Below are positions 7,801 to 17,075 of a stretch of 40,351 nucleotides of DNA, piece after piece (position 1 is the first letter of the stretch; each line of letters opens with the position of its first letter). Origin of the DNA: a virus; IMG/VR virus record IMGVR_UViG_3300034061_001081, positions 1 to 40,351 of that record, one strand, 5' to 3'. The notes beneath the pieces are model-generated. The model had not been told where the DNA came from and did not search any database. It was given only the letters and a program-made list of their open reading frames with translations. The translations under genes were made by a program, and so were the position numbers.

Positions 7801-10800
7801 TCCCAGCTTGCTGGATTCCCATCTGTTTCGCGGCAGCAGCGAAGGACTGATACATGAACTTAGTGACATTATCGATGGAGAATTCCTTCTTGTTCATTCC
7901 AATCGAAAGGATGTTCTGAACAGTCTGGTCTACCACCATGTTGGCATACTTGTCTTCTTTGGTGTCGAAGAGTCCCGCTGCAAAGTCCAAAAGAATCTGG
8001 CGGGTTGAGTCGGTTTGCTTTTTAGAAACTTCAGCGCGGATTGATTGACGAACCTTCTCTGGATTCCTCTGCGCCATCTTAATCAAGGACGCCGCTTTTC
8101 GGAATACTTCTTGAGTATTGAAGACCTTATCCATCGACTTGCGCCGATCACCTCGGATGGCATTAGCTACTTCATTGAATGATGATCTTGTAACTGCTGA
8201 CAGATTACCCATCGAGGCAATGATGTTTCTCTTGTAGGTATCGATAGCCATTCCTGCACCGACAAGTTTACGGAGAGCAGCGGCAGCTTGAACCATTCTT
8301 CCACTCTCACGCAGGGTAAGAGCTATGTTACGAGCCAATCCCGCTTCTACATCGATAGATTCCAAAGCAAAAGACTCACGGGCAGTTGCCTTCATGTTGG
8401 AGTCCATCACTTCTTTTCTGTAAACAGAAGAGAGTTCATACATCATCTCCATCAATACCAATCTTTCGTATGGAGAAATGTTATATGCTCTCTGTGCGGT
8501 AGCCTCATCCATTCCTGCTAAGTTCTGAGCAACACTAAAGAAGTCAGCGTCTGGATTGTTTCTGAAAATCTTATCCAATGCATTGTTTGCTGCCGTGAAG
8601 GAGTTTGATGTGAATAGATTCGCTGCGATTGAGAACGGAGAAAGTAATGCCTTATTCCACTTCTTATCCTTCTGTGCAGCGCGGGACTGATACGCAGTGT
8701 ATGCCTTGTTATCCTTTGGCTTGAGCATTTCTGCTTGAGCTTCCAAGTCAGAGATCATTCTTGTTGTGATCTTCTGCATCACAGTCTGACTCTTCTTGGA
8801 CATTGGTTCACCTTCTGGAGTTACACCAGCACGGGCGATGATTGGTGAGGTAACATCGAATCTTTGAGAGAGGGGGATTACATTGCCCTGCTCATCGTAA
8901 GTTACTGGGTCTGCGGCAAATCTGCCTTCCAAATCTTTTAGATCGACTCCAAGTTTATTTACTTTGCCGTTTTCTCGTTCAATTATTTGTAAGGCTTTTC
9001 CTCCTGTAAATTCATTTGTTGAATCAATCTCGAAAGAGTCGTCACTGCCAGTATAAAATCGGTTTGCACTATCTGAGAAAATATAATTTTCGCGTTCTCC
9101 CCACATTTGCTTGTCTGAAAGCTGCCAATATATATTTGCTTTATATTCAACCCTCTTCGCTATTTTTTCATCCAAGTTTTGCAACTCATTATTAGATAAC
9201 GAAGAAAGGTAAATAAATACTTTTTTCCCCCGCACAATACCCGCAATCTTCGCCGCCTCATCCACCAACCTCTGTGCAGTCTCCATGTCTCCACTCTCAA
9301 CCGCTGCAAGGTAGTCGGCATCCATCTGTGGAGTTACGCCTGCCTTCGCTTCGATTGCTGGAGTTATCGTTTCCGATACTGCAACTTGTCCACCAGCTTC
9401 TGGGAGTGCGACAGTTTGGTCAGTAGGGAAAACTTCCCTGCGTTTTGAGGCTTTGATTTGTTTGTATTCTGGATTGCTTTCATAAGATGTTATGTCTTGA
9501 TCTATCAATAGATATGGTTCTGCTAAAGATTGTTTCTGTTCATCAGATATTGGTAGTCCATCGATGATCCTCAATGCCGTATCGATTTGGCGATTTGCCA
9601 ATTCAATTTGTTTTGGAGTAATCTGAGAATAAAACTCTGGAGTTTGGGAAACTTTCTGTTTCCTCTTTCCATCTTTGACTATCTTTGACTCACCAGTATT
9701 AAGAACTTCAGCGATATAATTAAGCACTTGGGATTTCTCAATCTCAACTAACGCCTGTGGAACTTGGAAGTCATCTTGCTCTGCGTTAACTTCTTCCTCT
9801 GAAATTTGTGGATCAGATTCAATTATCGCCGCTACTTCTGTGGTAGCTGGTTCTGCTGGAATATTGCGGGTCTGTCCCTTACGAACCCATTCGATGCCAC
9901 TAATTTCGGATATGTTTTGGTTTGGATTTACAGGAACTTGATACTTATTGTTTGTTCCAAACTCACGGAATACAACAGTGCCATCCTCAAGTGAGATTGC
10001 CCCGCGCATTCCCTCAAAGACAAAAGTATCTTTGTCTTTAATCGCATCCGATATTGTTCTGTCTGGTAATGCTGGTTGAACTGATAAGGATTCTTTAGCA
10101 GTTGACTCTGCTTTAGAGTAATCTTTAAACTCGTAGTTAGCCTCACCCTTCACGATACCATACCCATCGAGGATGCTGTTGATGGTATCTTCCATCTTCT
10201 TAACTTCCTTAGTCGAGGTTCCTTTGCCGAGGTAGCGAGTGATAGAGTTACGAGCGAACTGAAGCGCGTTAAGGATGGAGTTCTTCCATGCTATGATAAG
10301 ACCTTTATCTTTGTCAGAGAATGCTTCTTTCTCTGCTGCTCTGATAGCATTCAAGTCTTCGGTGATCTGACCCGTCCTTACACGCTGGATGACCATCCGC
10401 ATGAACTCTTGAGAGAAGGTAAGGTCATCAAGGAGTTTTGTTTTATCGTTTAGATATGCGTTGGATACCCCCGGCAGTGCATTTGGATTCGTGCGCTTTA
10501 CTTCTCTGGCTATATCGGATATTCGCTTTGCAACATAGTCCTGCTCTGTGAGTTTAGGATTCTTGATACCTTTATACTCGTCTTGGATTCCTTGGAACAT
10601 GGAGATATGGATCATCTCCTCTTCCAGTTTCTTTGCTGTAGCCCGTGACTCTTGATCTAATGCGGCATCTCTCGTAGCTACCTGCTGCTCACCTTCGATT
10701 GATATTCCTGCCAACTGATTGATATTTGGAACTACCAAATACTTTTTACCATTAAGGAACACTGCTCGGTATGTGCCAGTATCGGCGGCTACTTGCTTTC

Positions 10801-13201
10801 CACCTGTCAGCTTGGCGTATTCTTCGCTTGAGATGACCTCTGTATTCGTTCCAGCCAAGAACCCTGCATTTGATACGATTCCAGTTCTGATCGCATTCTT
10901 GAGCTTCTGCGCCCGTTTGCTGGTAGCTTGAATTGCTCCTACTACTTTATCCATAGTAGAAATGAATCCTTGAATTGCAGGTTTATTAACCTTTCCAGCT
11001 ACACTTGGTTGACGGGTTGGCGTTGTTCCCTGTGGCTCGATGCCCTGCTCAATAGCGGTAAGTTCAGCCAGTTTATTCTGCTCAACTGCGATAGCTTCGT
11101 TCACCCTATTGATCCCTGCTTGGTCGTTCTCATCCAAAGCGTCGAATTCTGTGTTGAGTTCATCGATCTTTGCTATCGTTGTTTCTTTGGTAGCGGTGGG
11201 TGTTGCGGCTGGAGTTTCTGTTTTAACTTCTGCTGGGCCAGCGGAGAGTTTATCGAATTGGGTCTGTAATTGCGCGAGGTTGGTCTTCTTCTCGTTCAAT
11301 GCCAGTTCAGCTGCTTGGTATTCTGGCGCGGTTTTCTCAATTGCCTGTATCCCCATCTCGTCGTTAGCAATCTCTTCTTTAAGATTGTCTATCTCTCCGC
11401 TCACAGCAGTCATTTGTTGCGCCAGATCAGATACTGCGTCTGGAGCTAACTGTTCAGCCATAGCATCTGCTTTGGAATCAATATCAGTTTCCTCTGATCC
11501 TTCTTGATCACCATTTATCGCTTGGGTCTTTGCTTTCCTACCAGCAAGCATCTGCGTAAAGATGGATGTAATTACACCGGATGCTCCACCCACACCACCA
11601 GCGTATAAAGTCCCATCAAAGATGTCTTGGTTCGGATCGTAGACATACTTCTTAACGAGGTTGCCTGCGATCTGCTGTGGCATTTCATTGAACAACGCTT
11701 CTTGTGCGCCTTCAGCAACTGCTTGCGCGGCTTTGTTTAGACCTTTGTAAATTCTTGTTTGTTGCGCTCCATCAAATCTGCTTATCCACTTTTGAAGTGG
11801 CGATACCAATTCCAATGGTGCTTGAGTTAGAGCAGAGAAGAGTGCCGCCTGCTTTGCTTGGTCATCAGTAGCCCCATCTGCTTTTGCTTCGGAGTATCCT
11901 GCCCATGCACTATTCAATCCAGAAAAGGTAAGTGTATTTGCTTTCTGGAATAGATCGATTGTTCTGGCAGAGTTCAATCCAAGTGATGCGCGAGCAGTAT
12001 TTCCCAATACACCAGTTACAATCGCAGCACCGCTGAATCCAAGCCCACTGGATACATCTCTACCAAACTGAGCTACCGCTCCAACCCTTCTTGGGTCTTG
12101 ACCTTGTTGTCTTTGTTGGTCTGCATACTCGGCGGCTTCTACCAATGATTGACCTGCTTGCTCATATCCAGCTTCTTTCAAGAGCATACCGACTGGGCCG
12201 ACAGTTCCAGACCCAATAGCTCCAGCGTATCCATCCCATGCTCGCTTAAAAATATCTCCAGCCAAATCCATGAAGTCGGGAGATGTCATCGCCCATTCTT
12301 CTGCGAGCTTTCTTACTTCTGGATTCTGTTTTAGTTGTTCAACTTTATCTGGTGCTTCACCAATATTCAGATACTGACCAGCAATGCGCGACATCATTCC
12401 GGGCGCATCGATTCCTTTGGTTTTGATGTAGTCCAAGAATTTATCGTTTCCGATAATGTTATCTATGAACTGACGCTGATCTCCAACTCTCTTAATCGCC
12501 GCTCCAGTCCTTGTTTGAATTGGAACAGTTGTGATTTCACCCTCTGCTCCAGTAACCCTCTCTTCTCCCAATCCAGTTTCTATATCTACAGAAACTCCCG
12601 GCTTACGGGTAATCAACTTACTCAAGAAGCTGAGTTGATTTGCCTCATGCTTCTGTTGCTCTTGCTGTAGCTTTGAGAGTTCTGAGCGTAGAGTATTGGA
12701 CTTATTGATATACTCAGAGTATGGAAGACCAGAAGCAGACTGAAGTTCCTTAGTCTTTTCCTTGATAAGATTACCTCGGAAATCCAGCGTCATTCCATCT
12801 GGGCTAATTGGTTCTTCAATTATCTTACCACCAATATCAATTGCTTGGGCGCGACGAACCTCTATAGGTTTGCCTGCCTCGTCCTCCATGAAAGTCTTGG
12901 TTTGCCCTTGTTCTTGAGCTAAGATATCTGGCCCGCCTACCATAGGTTCTCCACCAATAGGAAGACCCTTACCTTGATTGATAGCTTCTGGAATTTGGCG
13001 AAGATTTTGAACTTGCTCTTGTTCGGCAATACTCTGAGCCATTGGCCCAGTAGAATAAAATTCAGCTACATCATTTAGCGTATAGCCAGACTTAATTGCA
13101 TCTCCAATTTTTGGGTTCTGCTCTGAAGCTACTGACAAAATCTCTTCGTCAGAATACCCAGCCTCCCTCGCCCTTTTTAGTTTTTCAAGAGTAAAAGCCA
13201 T
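4895..13201 (-). CDS. Giant internal virion protein (polyvalent, gp16-like position)
   Basis: 2768 residues. It is the last gene of the late block, after two smaller internal-virion-like genes, which is the position of the DNA-ejection protein gp16 in T7-like phages. Hydrophobic stretches occur near residues 385-400, 545-560, 2140-2175, 2445-2470 and 2540-2570, separated by long coiled-coil or Gln/Lys/Glu-rich helices (for example 580-720). A YLAAVESGDMETAQRLVDEA segment (near 1300) is typical of large polyvalent phage proteins, and LEEEMIHI near 865 recalls a degenerate zinc-peptidase helix. No lysozyme or transglycosylase domain was recognised. Residues about 1323-1421 are encoded by an AT-rich insert. 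It probably enters the cell with the DNA; detailed activities are unknown. Confidence 0.75.
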   Translation of the reverse strand: MAFTLEKLKRAREAGYSDEEILSVASEQNPKIGDAIKSGYTLNDVAEFYSTGPMAQSIAEQEQVQNLRQIPEAINQGKGLPIGGEPMVGGPDILAQEQGQTKTFMEDEAGKPIEVRRAQAIDIGGKIIEEPISPDGMTLDFRGNLIKEKTKELQSASGLPYSEYINKSNTLRSELSKLQQEQQKHEANQLSFLSKLITRKPGVSVDIETGLGEERVTGAEGEITTVPIQTRTGAAIKRVGDQRQFIDNIIGNDKFLDYIKTKGIDAPGMMSRIAGQYLNIGEAPDKVEQLKQNPEVRKLAEEWAMTSPDFMDLAGDIFKRAWDGYAGAIGSGTVGPVGMLLKEAGYEQAGQSLVEAAEYADQQRQQGQDPRRVGAVAQFGRDVSSGLGFSGAAIVTGVLGNTARASLGLNSARTIDLFQKANTLTFSGLNSAWAGYSEAKADGATDDQAKQAALFSALTQAPLELVSPLQKWISRFDGAQQTRIYKGLNKAAQAVAEGAQEALFNEMPQQIAGNLVKKYVYDPNQDIFDGTLYAGGVGGASGVITSIFTQMLAGRKAKTQAINGDQEGSEETDIDSKADAMAEQLAPDAVSDLAQQMTAVSGEIDNLKEEIANDEMGIQAIEKTAPEYQAAELALNEKKTNLAQLQTQFDKLSAGPAEVKTETPAATPTATKETTIAKIDELNTEFDALDENDQAGINRVNEAIAVEQNKLAELTAIEQGIEPQGTTPTRQPSVAGKVNKPAIQGFISTMDKVVGAIQATSKRAQKLKNAIRTGIVSNAGFLAGTNTEVISSEEYAKLTGGKQVAADTGTYRAVFLNGKKYLVVPNINQLAGISIEGEQQVATRDAALDQESRATAKKLEEEMIHISMFQGIQDEYKGIKNPKLTEQDYVAKRISDIAREVKRTNPNALPGVSNAYLNDKTKLLDDLTFSQEFMRMVIQRVRTGQITEDLNAIRAAEKEAFSDKDKGLIIAWKNSILNALQFARNSITRYLGKGTSTKEVKKMEDTINSILDGYGIVKGEANYEFKDYSKAESTAKESLSVQPALPDRTISDAIKDKDTFVFEGMRGAISLEDGTVVFREFGTNNKYQVPVNPNQNISEISGIEWVRKGQTRNIPAEPATTEVAAIIESDPQISEEEVNAEQDDFQVPQALVEIEKSQVLNYIAEVLNTGESKIVKDGKRKQKVSQTPEFYSQITPKQIELANRQIDTALRIIDGLPISDEQKQSLAEPYLLIDQDITSYESNPEYKQIKASKRREVFPTDQTVALPEAGGQVAVSETITPAIEAKAGVTPQMDADYLAAVESGDMETAQRLVDEAAKIAGIVRGKKVFIYLSSLSNNELQNLDEKIAKRVEYKANIYWQLSDKQMWGERENYIFSDSANRFYTGSDDSFEIDSTNEFTGGKALQIIERENGKVNKLGVDLKDLEGRFAADPVTYDEQGNVIPLSQRFDVTSPIIARAGVTPEGEPMSKKSQTVMQKITTRMISDLEAQAEMLKPKDNKAYTAYQSRAAQKDKKWNKALLSPFSIAANLFTSNSFTAANNALDKIFRNNPDADFFSVAQNLAGMDEATAQRAYNISPYERLVLMEMMYELSSVYRKEVMDSNMKATARESFALESIDVEAGLARNIALTLRESGRMVQAAAALRKLVGAGMAIDTYKRNIIASMGNLSAVTRSSFNEVANAIRGDRRKSMDKVFNTQEVFRKAASLIKMAQRNPEKVRQSIRAEVSKKQTDSTRQILLDFAAGLFDTKEDKYANMVVDQTVQNILSIGMNKKEFSIDNVTKFMYQSFAAAAKQMGIQQAGIEKQKAGKRSGKYLEMVKAVIGNDNAYKSFLNDLANRMAEKYQSRDAFDADFAELFKALRSNEWADKLRTQAIKDSADFLDYKFNDLFTYLGSQRDVTQEAVKQHIRTELQGTGASNELIEKFIQDTDKYLNEQTNEILQDKLGFRIDEKTGKVMPKPLMSAKIQEEAEAQFKAIKNLKDISKLSTSDYGNFKQNLISRIITEVGMDKQNATELADLISKQMEKAMLAQRSENVDAAIKTAQKILDDNKIKPKANQRTILQKLIEMANMNVLDSEMVYEAFRQTHDFPKGFMPYDAEFANTIREWGDRISKLPAGVIRSIEEEKMGRALMNKSKFTTGDILASYWYFSLISQVSTSAINALSGGFNLMFNVATWASYNPKTIIPMMRALYSAVSGKQSPAVNSFLYVMRNGLNPSGMQDEKRAKYPKTNVLEGATPENVPKIVYYLTNFGDGKINFLPDWMNTALKNVNPRQLMRILRATDMFLREAAYEAKAAQLGAADFTREGFDMAKRQAELELASSQATGKQKDQEIIIRANEIYREQRLKEEEKRAIAEQASLETAFNQDPQGLFGMLANFVNGLLAKYPATKFVIPFTNVVANVTNEFLNYTPIFSQYRLIRAKQSGMKDPFTQGRADKEYEIGIKGMIGIAAMLAPFIIQALTGGDEEDQEERPYIQFYAEGPKDPRQKKIWQQRGGQKYSIRVGDTYYSYLYTPLVIPLASGAMLQEELKSMKKKGEKVQAEDIGKLVASAITAPFSIGFVAVLNQSFLTGLADLLEFKESQNPVEKGTQFVGGIISRMLVPGAFRDINKVYTEDKAVGGDYLSNFFKDMPGSVNFLNKDVNYFGDDAKFPSAVQESGFGRRLASVVGRIVSTEQPDPAWEVLYRNNLTPPAWDASLSWDNGKRMTKEQELQFVREAGPIMRERITEISDELDELPLDEAQDLLSTEIRIIRREVKEDLQDRLEIPLDIE
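7729..7742 (-). repeat. Dispersed palindrome, site 5 (GAAA on - strand)
   Basis: TATCG-TTTC-CGATA (+) inside the giant gene, coding VIGNDN on the - strand. Confidence 0.75.
8935..9235 (-). other. AT-rich insert within the giant gene
   Basis: Counting 8941-9240 gives 105 G+C in 300 bases (35%), against 47-57% in lines just outside (8641-8700, 9241-9300). The reading frame is intact. The encoded block (about residues 1323-1421, with FIYLSSLSNNELQNLDEKIA and aromatic residues) looks unlike the helical flanks and is probably an exchanged domain. Confidence 0.55.
9365..9378 (-). repeat. Dispersed palindrome, site 6 (GAAA on - strand)
   Basis: TATCG-TTTC-CGATA (+) inside the giant gene. Here it codes VSETIT, a different reading frame from sites 5 and 7, so the base sequence is kept while the peptide is not. 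Confidence 0.8.
12442..12455 (-). repeat. Dispersed palindrome, site 7 (GAAA on - strand)
   Basis: TATCG-TTTC-CGATA (+) near the 5' end of the giant gene, coding IIGNDK. Confidence 0.75.
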
Positions 13202-13216
13202 TTAGAATGGGTATAT

Positions 13217-14446
13217 TTATTTTAGCATATTGGCAAGACTTTGTTTTCTCCCCTCACCAACGGCAGGCATCTGACCGGATCGTGAAATCAAAATACCAAT
13301 TGGTCTTCCCATTCCGGGCGCATTTTGCAATGTTCTCCAAGACTCCATAAGTCCGGGTTGTTCTTTTGTTCCACTTCGCAATGTCACGGATTTATTGCCA
13401 TCTTTTAATGGGAATGAGATGCCGTTTTTTACAGTTTTGTATTTAGGAAAATTATCAACAGAACCATACTGATCAAGTAGCGTTTGTATTTCTACACTTC
13501 CATCAAGAATTGATAATGCATTATTCATATTTTGTATGAATTCAGTTCTTTGTTGGTCAAGTTGTGGATTGCGTCTATTTACAGTTTTAGAGAAATTAAA
13601 GTCTTTTCCCTTTCCTGTAATGTTCATTTCTTGATCTCGTTGTATTGGGACATACATTGTTCCAAACCCAAACTTATCTGCTCCCTGCAAGTCAACAGGC
13701 TCATGAGTTTGTGTTAGTTCTTTTAACTTTTCTGAAGATGGATCAATAGCTTGGTTATACCATGCTTTAGGAACGCCTTGGGTTTCTGCTATCTTTTCGT
13801 TTTGAAAAACAAAGTCTCTCGCTTTCTCTTGTGCTGGAGTTGGTGCTGCTTGTGGTGGAGTTGCTACTGCACTTGGTCGCGGTTGTGTTCCTGCTGGTGG
13901 AGTTAATATAGAGTCTTGTTGTCCTGCTTGTGGATTAGCAGGCATTTCATCTAAAGGTGTATCAAAATCGGATAATGCAGTATTACCTCCACCAGATGGT
14001 GTTGTTTTTGGAACAACATTAGTTGATGGTGTATTGGTTTCTGGAGGAGTTATTCCCATAGCACGAAGCGCGATAAGGTCAGTAGCAGTCATTCCAGTAT
14101 TTTGCGTTGCCCTCTGACCCATAATAAAATCATCAGTTGATTTTCCAATAGCATCAATTCCCAACTTAACAAGTGTCATTGACTGTGGGGTATTCATCAC
14201 TTCTGGAGTCAACATACCAATCATTTTAGAATACGCCTCACCAGACTTACCTTGTCCCGCAAGTGTCATTGACTCCTGTATACCTTGTTGCAAGAATGGT
14301 AGCATCTCCTGCGCTTGCCTATTCTGTTCTCGTTCACGATAAACCTTGCTAACATTGTCTCCAATTTTAGCCAAAGAATCTGCCACCCAATCCGTTGATT
14401 TGGATGCTTGCTGCGTTCCTGTCATTATGAGTTCTGCGATAGACAT
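13217..14446 (-). CDS. Internal virion protein (gp15-like position)
   Basis: 409 residues. The N-terminal 120 residues are helical (KVYREREQNRQAQEMLPFLQ). Residues about 135-210 are Pro/Thr/Ala/Gln-rich and probably disordered (TPPAGTQPRPSAVATPPQAA), and the C-terminal half is a mixed domain. No enzyme motif is visible. The function is taken from position only: it lies between a Gly/Ala-rich gp14-like gene and the giant gene, 15 bp before the latter. Confidence 0.6.
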   Translation of the reverse strand: MSIAELIMTGTQQASKSTDWVADSLAKIGDNVSKVYREREQNRQAQEMLPFLQQGIQESMTLAGQGKSGEAYSKMIGMLTPEVMNTPQSMTLVKLGIDAIGKSTDDFIMGQRATQNTGMTATDLIALRAMGITPPETNTPSTNVVPKTTPSGGGNTALSDFDTPLDEMPANPQAGQQDSILTPPAGTQPRPSAVATPPQAAPTPAQEKARDFVFQNEKIAETQGVPKAWYNQAIDPSSEKLKELTQTHEPVDLQGADKFGFGTMYVPIQRDQEMNITGKGKDFNFSKTVNRRNPQLDQQRTEFIQNMNNALSILDGSVEIQTLLDQYGSVDNFPKYKTVKNGISFPLKDGNKSVTLRSGTKEQPGLMESWRTLQNAPGMGRPIGILISRSGQMPAVGEGRKQSLANMLK

Positions 14447-14452
14447 AGTGTT

Positions 14453-15610
14453 TTATCTTCCGGTGTATGGATTTGGTAGCGCAACTGGCCTGTCGCTCAT
14501 TGAGCGCGGTTCTGTCATCTGCCCTCCTTGGTATAATCTGCTTGTTGCAACTTGACCATATTGATCTGCTCTTGTCGTGAATGTGTATGGTGTATTGTAA
14601 AGTGGTGTTGCTCCCAATCCAGTTCCCGATCCTCCCATTCCTCCCATTCCACCACCCATACCACCAGCACCAAACGAAAGCCCTTGTTGTGCTGCTGAAA
14701 CATTACTCATGCCCATCAACGCGCCAGAGGTAGCCTTACCAATATCAGATACACCTTGTCCTACTGTTTGCTGTGCGGCGTAGCTTGCGGCGATGTTTTC
14801 TTTGTTTGCATTATATATGTTTTGAGAAAGTCCTGTTTTCGCGTTAAATAATCCTGTGTTTAGGTTAGATGTTAAGCCAGCTTTTTGTAATCCTACTTCT
14901 GCTGCTGCTGTTTGGAAACCAAGTTGAACCCTGCCTACATCCAATGGTTCAGATATAAATGCCCTTGATAATTGCTGCCAGTTCATTGCTGTGCCTTGGA
15001 TTTGAGAAACTGCTGCCAATCCACGACCTTGCAAATCAAGGGAGGTTAAACCAAATTGCCTTGGGACTAATCCTTGTGCAGCTTGGAATCCACCAGTCCT
15101 TCCTGCAACTTCTGGGTTAAATCCTGCCCCGCCAAACTCAGCAATGTTTCGCATGGTTTGCTCTCTGACATCTTGAGGGATTTCGCCTCTCAAGTATTGG
15201 TCAGTTACATCCATTGCTTTGTTAATTTGTCCTACTGATCTTGTTCTTAGTGCAGTAGCACCCGGTTGGAACTTTTCAATTTGCTGTCTATTATATTGTG
15301 TAATTTTTGCAGCATCACGAGTCATTGCTCCAAGATTATACTGTGGAGCTTGGACGGCATTAATCATTCCCCTTACTTCGCTTTGTCTCTGCTCGTATTC
15401 AGCTACCGCTTGTCTTTGTTGTTCTTGATATGCTTTCGCCGCTCTTCCCTGCCCTTTCTTTGCCCGATCTGCTGCTGACATGGAAATAGCCGCTGACCCT
15501 ACTGCCGCACCTACAGCAACTACACCAGCAGCAATAGCGAATCCGCTGGAATGAAACATCATTGGATGTTTATTGCGAATCAAGTTTTCTGGATGGTCAA
15601 AAAATCTCAT
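14453..15610 (-). CDS. Internal virion protein (gp14-like), Gly/Ala-rich
   Basis: 385 residues from the ATG at 15608-15610, which overlaps the stop of the cupin-like gene as ATGA; this coupling is the reason for choosing it over an upstream start at 15640. A hydrophobic Ala/Val/Gly segment (about residues 22-42, FAIAAGVVAVGAAVGSAAIS) is followed by a coiled coil (AYQEQQRQAVAEYEQRQSE), Ala/Gln-rich helices and a Met/Gly-rich tail. This is the pattern of gp14-type ejection proteins. The hydrophobic segment could insert into a membrane during ejection. Sequence identity to a known family was not recognised. Confidence 0.65.
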   Translation of the reverse strand: MRFFDHPENLIRNKHPMMFHSSGFAIAAGVVAVGAAVGSAAISMSAADRAKKGQGRAAKAYQEQQRQAVAEYEQRQSEVRGMINAVQAPQYNLGAMTRDAAKITQYNRQQIEKFQPGATALRTRSVGQINKAMDVTDQYLRGEIPQDVREQTMRNIAEFGGAGFNPEVAGRTGGFQAAQGLVPRQFGLTSLDLQGRGLAAVSQIQGTAMNWQQLSRAFISEPLDVGRVQLGFQTAAAEVGLQKAGLTSNLNTGLFNAKTGLSQNIYNANKENIAASYAAQQTVGQGVSDIGKATSGALMGMSNVSAAQQGLSFGAGGMGGGMGGMGGSGTGLGATPLYNTPYTFTTRADQYGQVATSRLYQGGQMTEPRSMSDRPVALPNPYTGR

Positions 15611-16095
15611 TTGATTAAGTCGGTTCGGTTGTGCCGCCACTTCTGCACCCTTGGGTCTTCTTTGGCAATGTGGGGATTAAAGTCTCTTGAAGTGATGCTG
15701 TCAATAATTTCGTCTGGATCAGTTAAGTCTGTGACATGGCAGGTTGTCCAGATTGTATCTTTGTGAGTAGCAAGCAAACGCCTTGTTCCTGCTTCTGTGA
15801 TGCCACTGTAGCCTGTTTTGTAGCGGTGGGCGGGGATGCCATGATACCAGACAGTCACATCACCCTTCATCACGAAGAAAGGATGTGTAGTGAGATGAAG
15901 TAAACTTGTCAGAATCGTATCCTTCGGCATATAGATTTCCCGAATATACATACCCGGAGTAAATCTATGCACCAACGGACATTCCCGTGGAGGTAGTTTT
16001 AGAATCTCCAAATCCATCAAGTTGAGTTCGTAGTCTGGATCACCATATCCAACTACGCTTTTTGCATCAATCTTGTCTGGAATTGTCAGTGTCAT
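15607..16095 (-). CDS. Cupin-like virion-associated protein
   Basis: 162 residues. The centre (GMYIREIYMPKDTILTSLLH, then FFVMKGDVTVWYHG) follows the strand pattern of a cupin barrel. The usual metal-binding histidines are not clearly placed, so a structural rather than enzymatic role is more likely. It lies between the tail-tube-like and gp14-like genes and overlaps both by ATGA, so it is probably part of the tail or connector assembly set. Confidence 0.6.
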   Translation of the reverse strand: MTLTIPDKIDAKSVVGYGDPDYELNLMDLEILKLPPRECPLVHRFTPGMYIREIYMPKDTILTSLLHLTTHPFFVMKGDVTVWYHGIPAHRYKTGYSGITEAGTRRLLATHKDTIWTTCHVTDLTDPDEIIDSITSRDFNPHIAKEDPRVQKWRHNRTDLIK

Positions 16096-17054
16096 CGATA
16101 GAGGAAGTAGTCGTTCGGTGATGGTGACAATAGATCAGACCCGATTAGGTTTTCTGCCCGACTATAGTTGGCTATCCTAAGTGGAGCGCAAGTAGGGATT
16201 TCTAAGCCTTCCATCTCCTTCTCTTGCTCTTGCACGGCCAATGACAGGTTGCTCAAGAACTCTTGCGCCTTACGATTCTCACGCGAGTTCAATGCAAGGA
16301 TAGCATAGATCATTGCATCTGGGATGAACTCTACCAGTTCCTTTGGATCGGTTAGGTCGAAGTATTTCTTCGATGCGTAGAGTGTAATGCACTCGCAAGT
16401 CCTCGGTGCTTTGAACCTACGGAATGTTGGGTGAGCATCGTTCGGTTGATAGATGGCAATGAGAGTCTTTGCTTCCAATGCCGTGTCGTAAGCATATACC
16501 CTAATCCTACCTTTAGTTACTGGTTTGGTCACTGACCGAATTCCTTTCACAAGGAGATCGGATTTCGCCAGCGTTGGTGGATTGGCAGTAGTGACCTTGA
16601 CCTTATGATAGGTGTCATACTGGTCTTGTGCTTCAAACATCAACTCAACGCCGATGTCTTCGACTTCCTCTACCATCACACCGATTTGGTATGGATGGGT
16701 AGTGTAATCTCGGAAGAGAACATGGAGTCCTCCTACTTCTACAATTCCTCTATGGCATGAGTGGTCAGCATGGAGAGCAAACGCATTGGTAGCATTGAAC
16801 CATTCATCTGCGAGAGACGCTGATTCGTTGCCGATCCATGCGAGTTTGATTTGCTCATACCTTGCTGGAAGCGTGAAGCAATCGTTCACACAGCAAATTT
16901 GGACATACTCTTCTTGAGTAGTCCATGCTCGCTTATTCCAGAGTAGTCGCCTTGCTTGGTTTACAGCTTTGACTCCGCGCTCATATGAACAAGTGCCAGA
17001 GTCACCGACGAAACCCTTCACAAGCTCTACCATCTCTTCGAGGGTATCAGCCAT
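16092..17054 (-). CDS. Tail tubular/adaptor protein (gp11-like)
   Basis: 320 residues. The N-terminus (MADTLEEMVELVKGFVGDSG, then AVNQARRLLWNKRAW) and the middle (CCVNDCFTLPARYEQIKLAW) resemble podovirus head-tail adaptor or tail tubular A proteins, in which a helical module is followed by a beta domain. The C-terminus has helices (DAMIYAILALNSRENRKAQEFLSNL). It is Cys-rich for a virion protein (ICCVNDC, CECITLY). Palindrome site 8 ends 6 nt before its ATG, where a Shine-Dalgarno sequence would be expected. The role is by position and pattern. Confidence 0.65.
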   Translation of the reverse strand: MADTLEEMVELVKGFVGDSGTCSYERGVKAVNQARRLLWNKRAWTTQEEYVQICCVNDCFTLPARYEQIKLAWIGNESASLADEWFNATNAFALHADHSCHRGIVEVGGLHVLFRDYTTHPYQIGVMVEEVEDIGVELMFEAQDQYDTYHKVKVTTANPPTLAKSDLLVKGIRSVTKPVTKGRIRVYAYDTALEAKTLIAIYQPNDAHPTFRRFKAPRTCECITLYASKKYFDLTDPKELVEFIPDAMIYAILALNSRENRKAQEFLSNLSLAVQEQEKEMEGLEIPTCAPLRIANYSRAENLIGSDLLSPSPNDYFLYR

Positions 17055-17060
17055 AGGGAT

Positions 17061-17074
17061 TATCGTTTCCGATA
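17061..17074 (-). repeat. Dispersed palindrome, site 8 (GAAA on - strand)
   Basis: TATCG-TTTC-CGATA (+) filling the 21-bp gap between the 52-residue gene and the gp11-like gene, 6 nt before the start codon of the latter. In RNA it gives a UUAUCG/CGAUAA stem with a GAAA loop. Confidence 0.9.
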
Positions 17075-17075
17075 A

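Noticed and set aside
13217-13936. A lysozyme or transglycosylase domain in the internal virion proteins, as in T7 gp16
   Set aside because: No catalytic Glu motif of that family could be identified in the 409-residue or giant protein.
14328-14341. TCTCG-TTCA-CGATA, one mismatch from the dispersed palindrome
   Set aside because: The arm is broken and it lies in coding sequence in the gp15-like gene. One-mismatch matches are expected by chance at this window size, so it was not counted.
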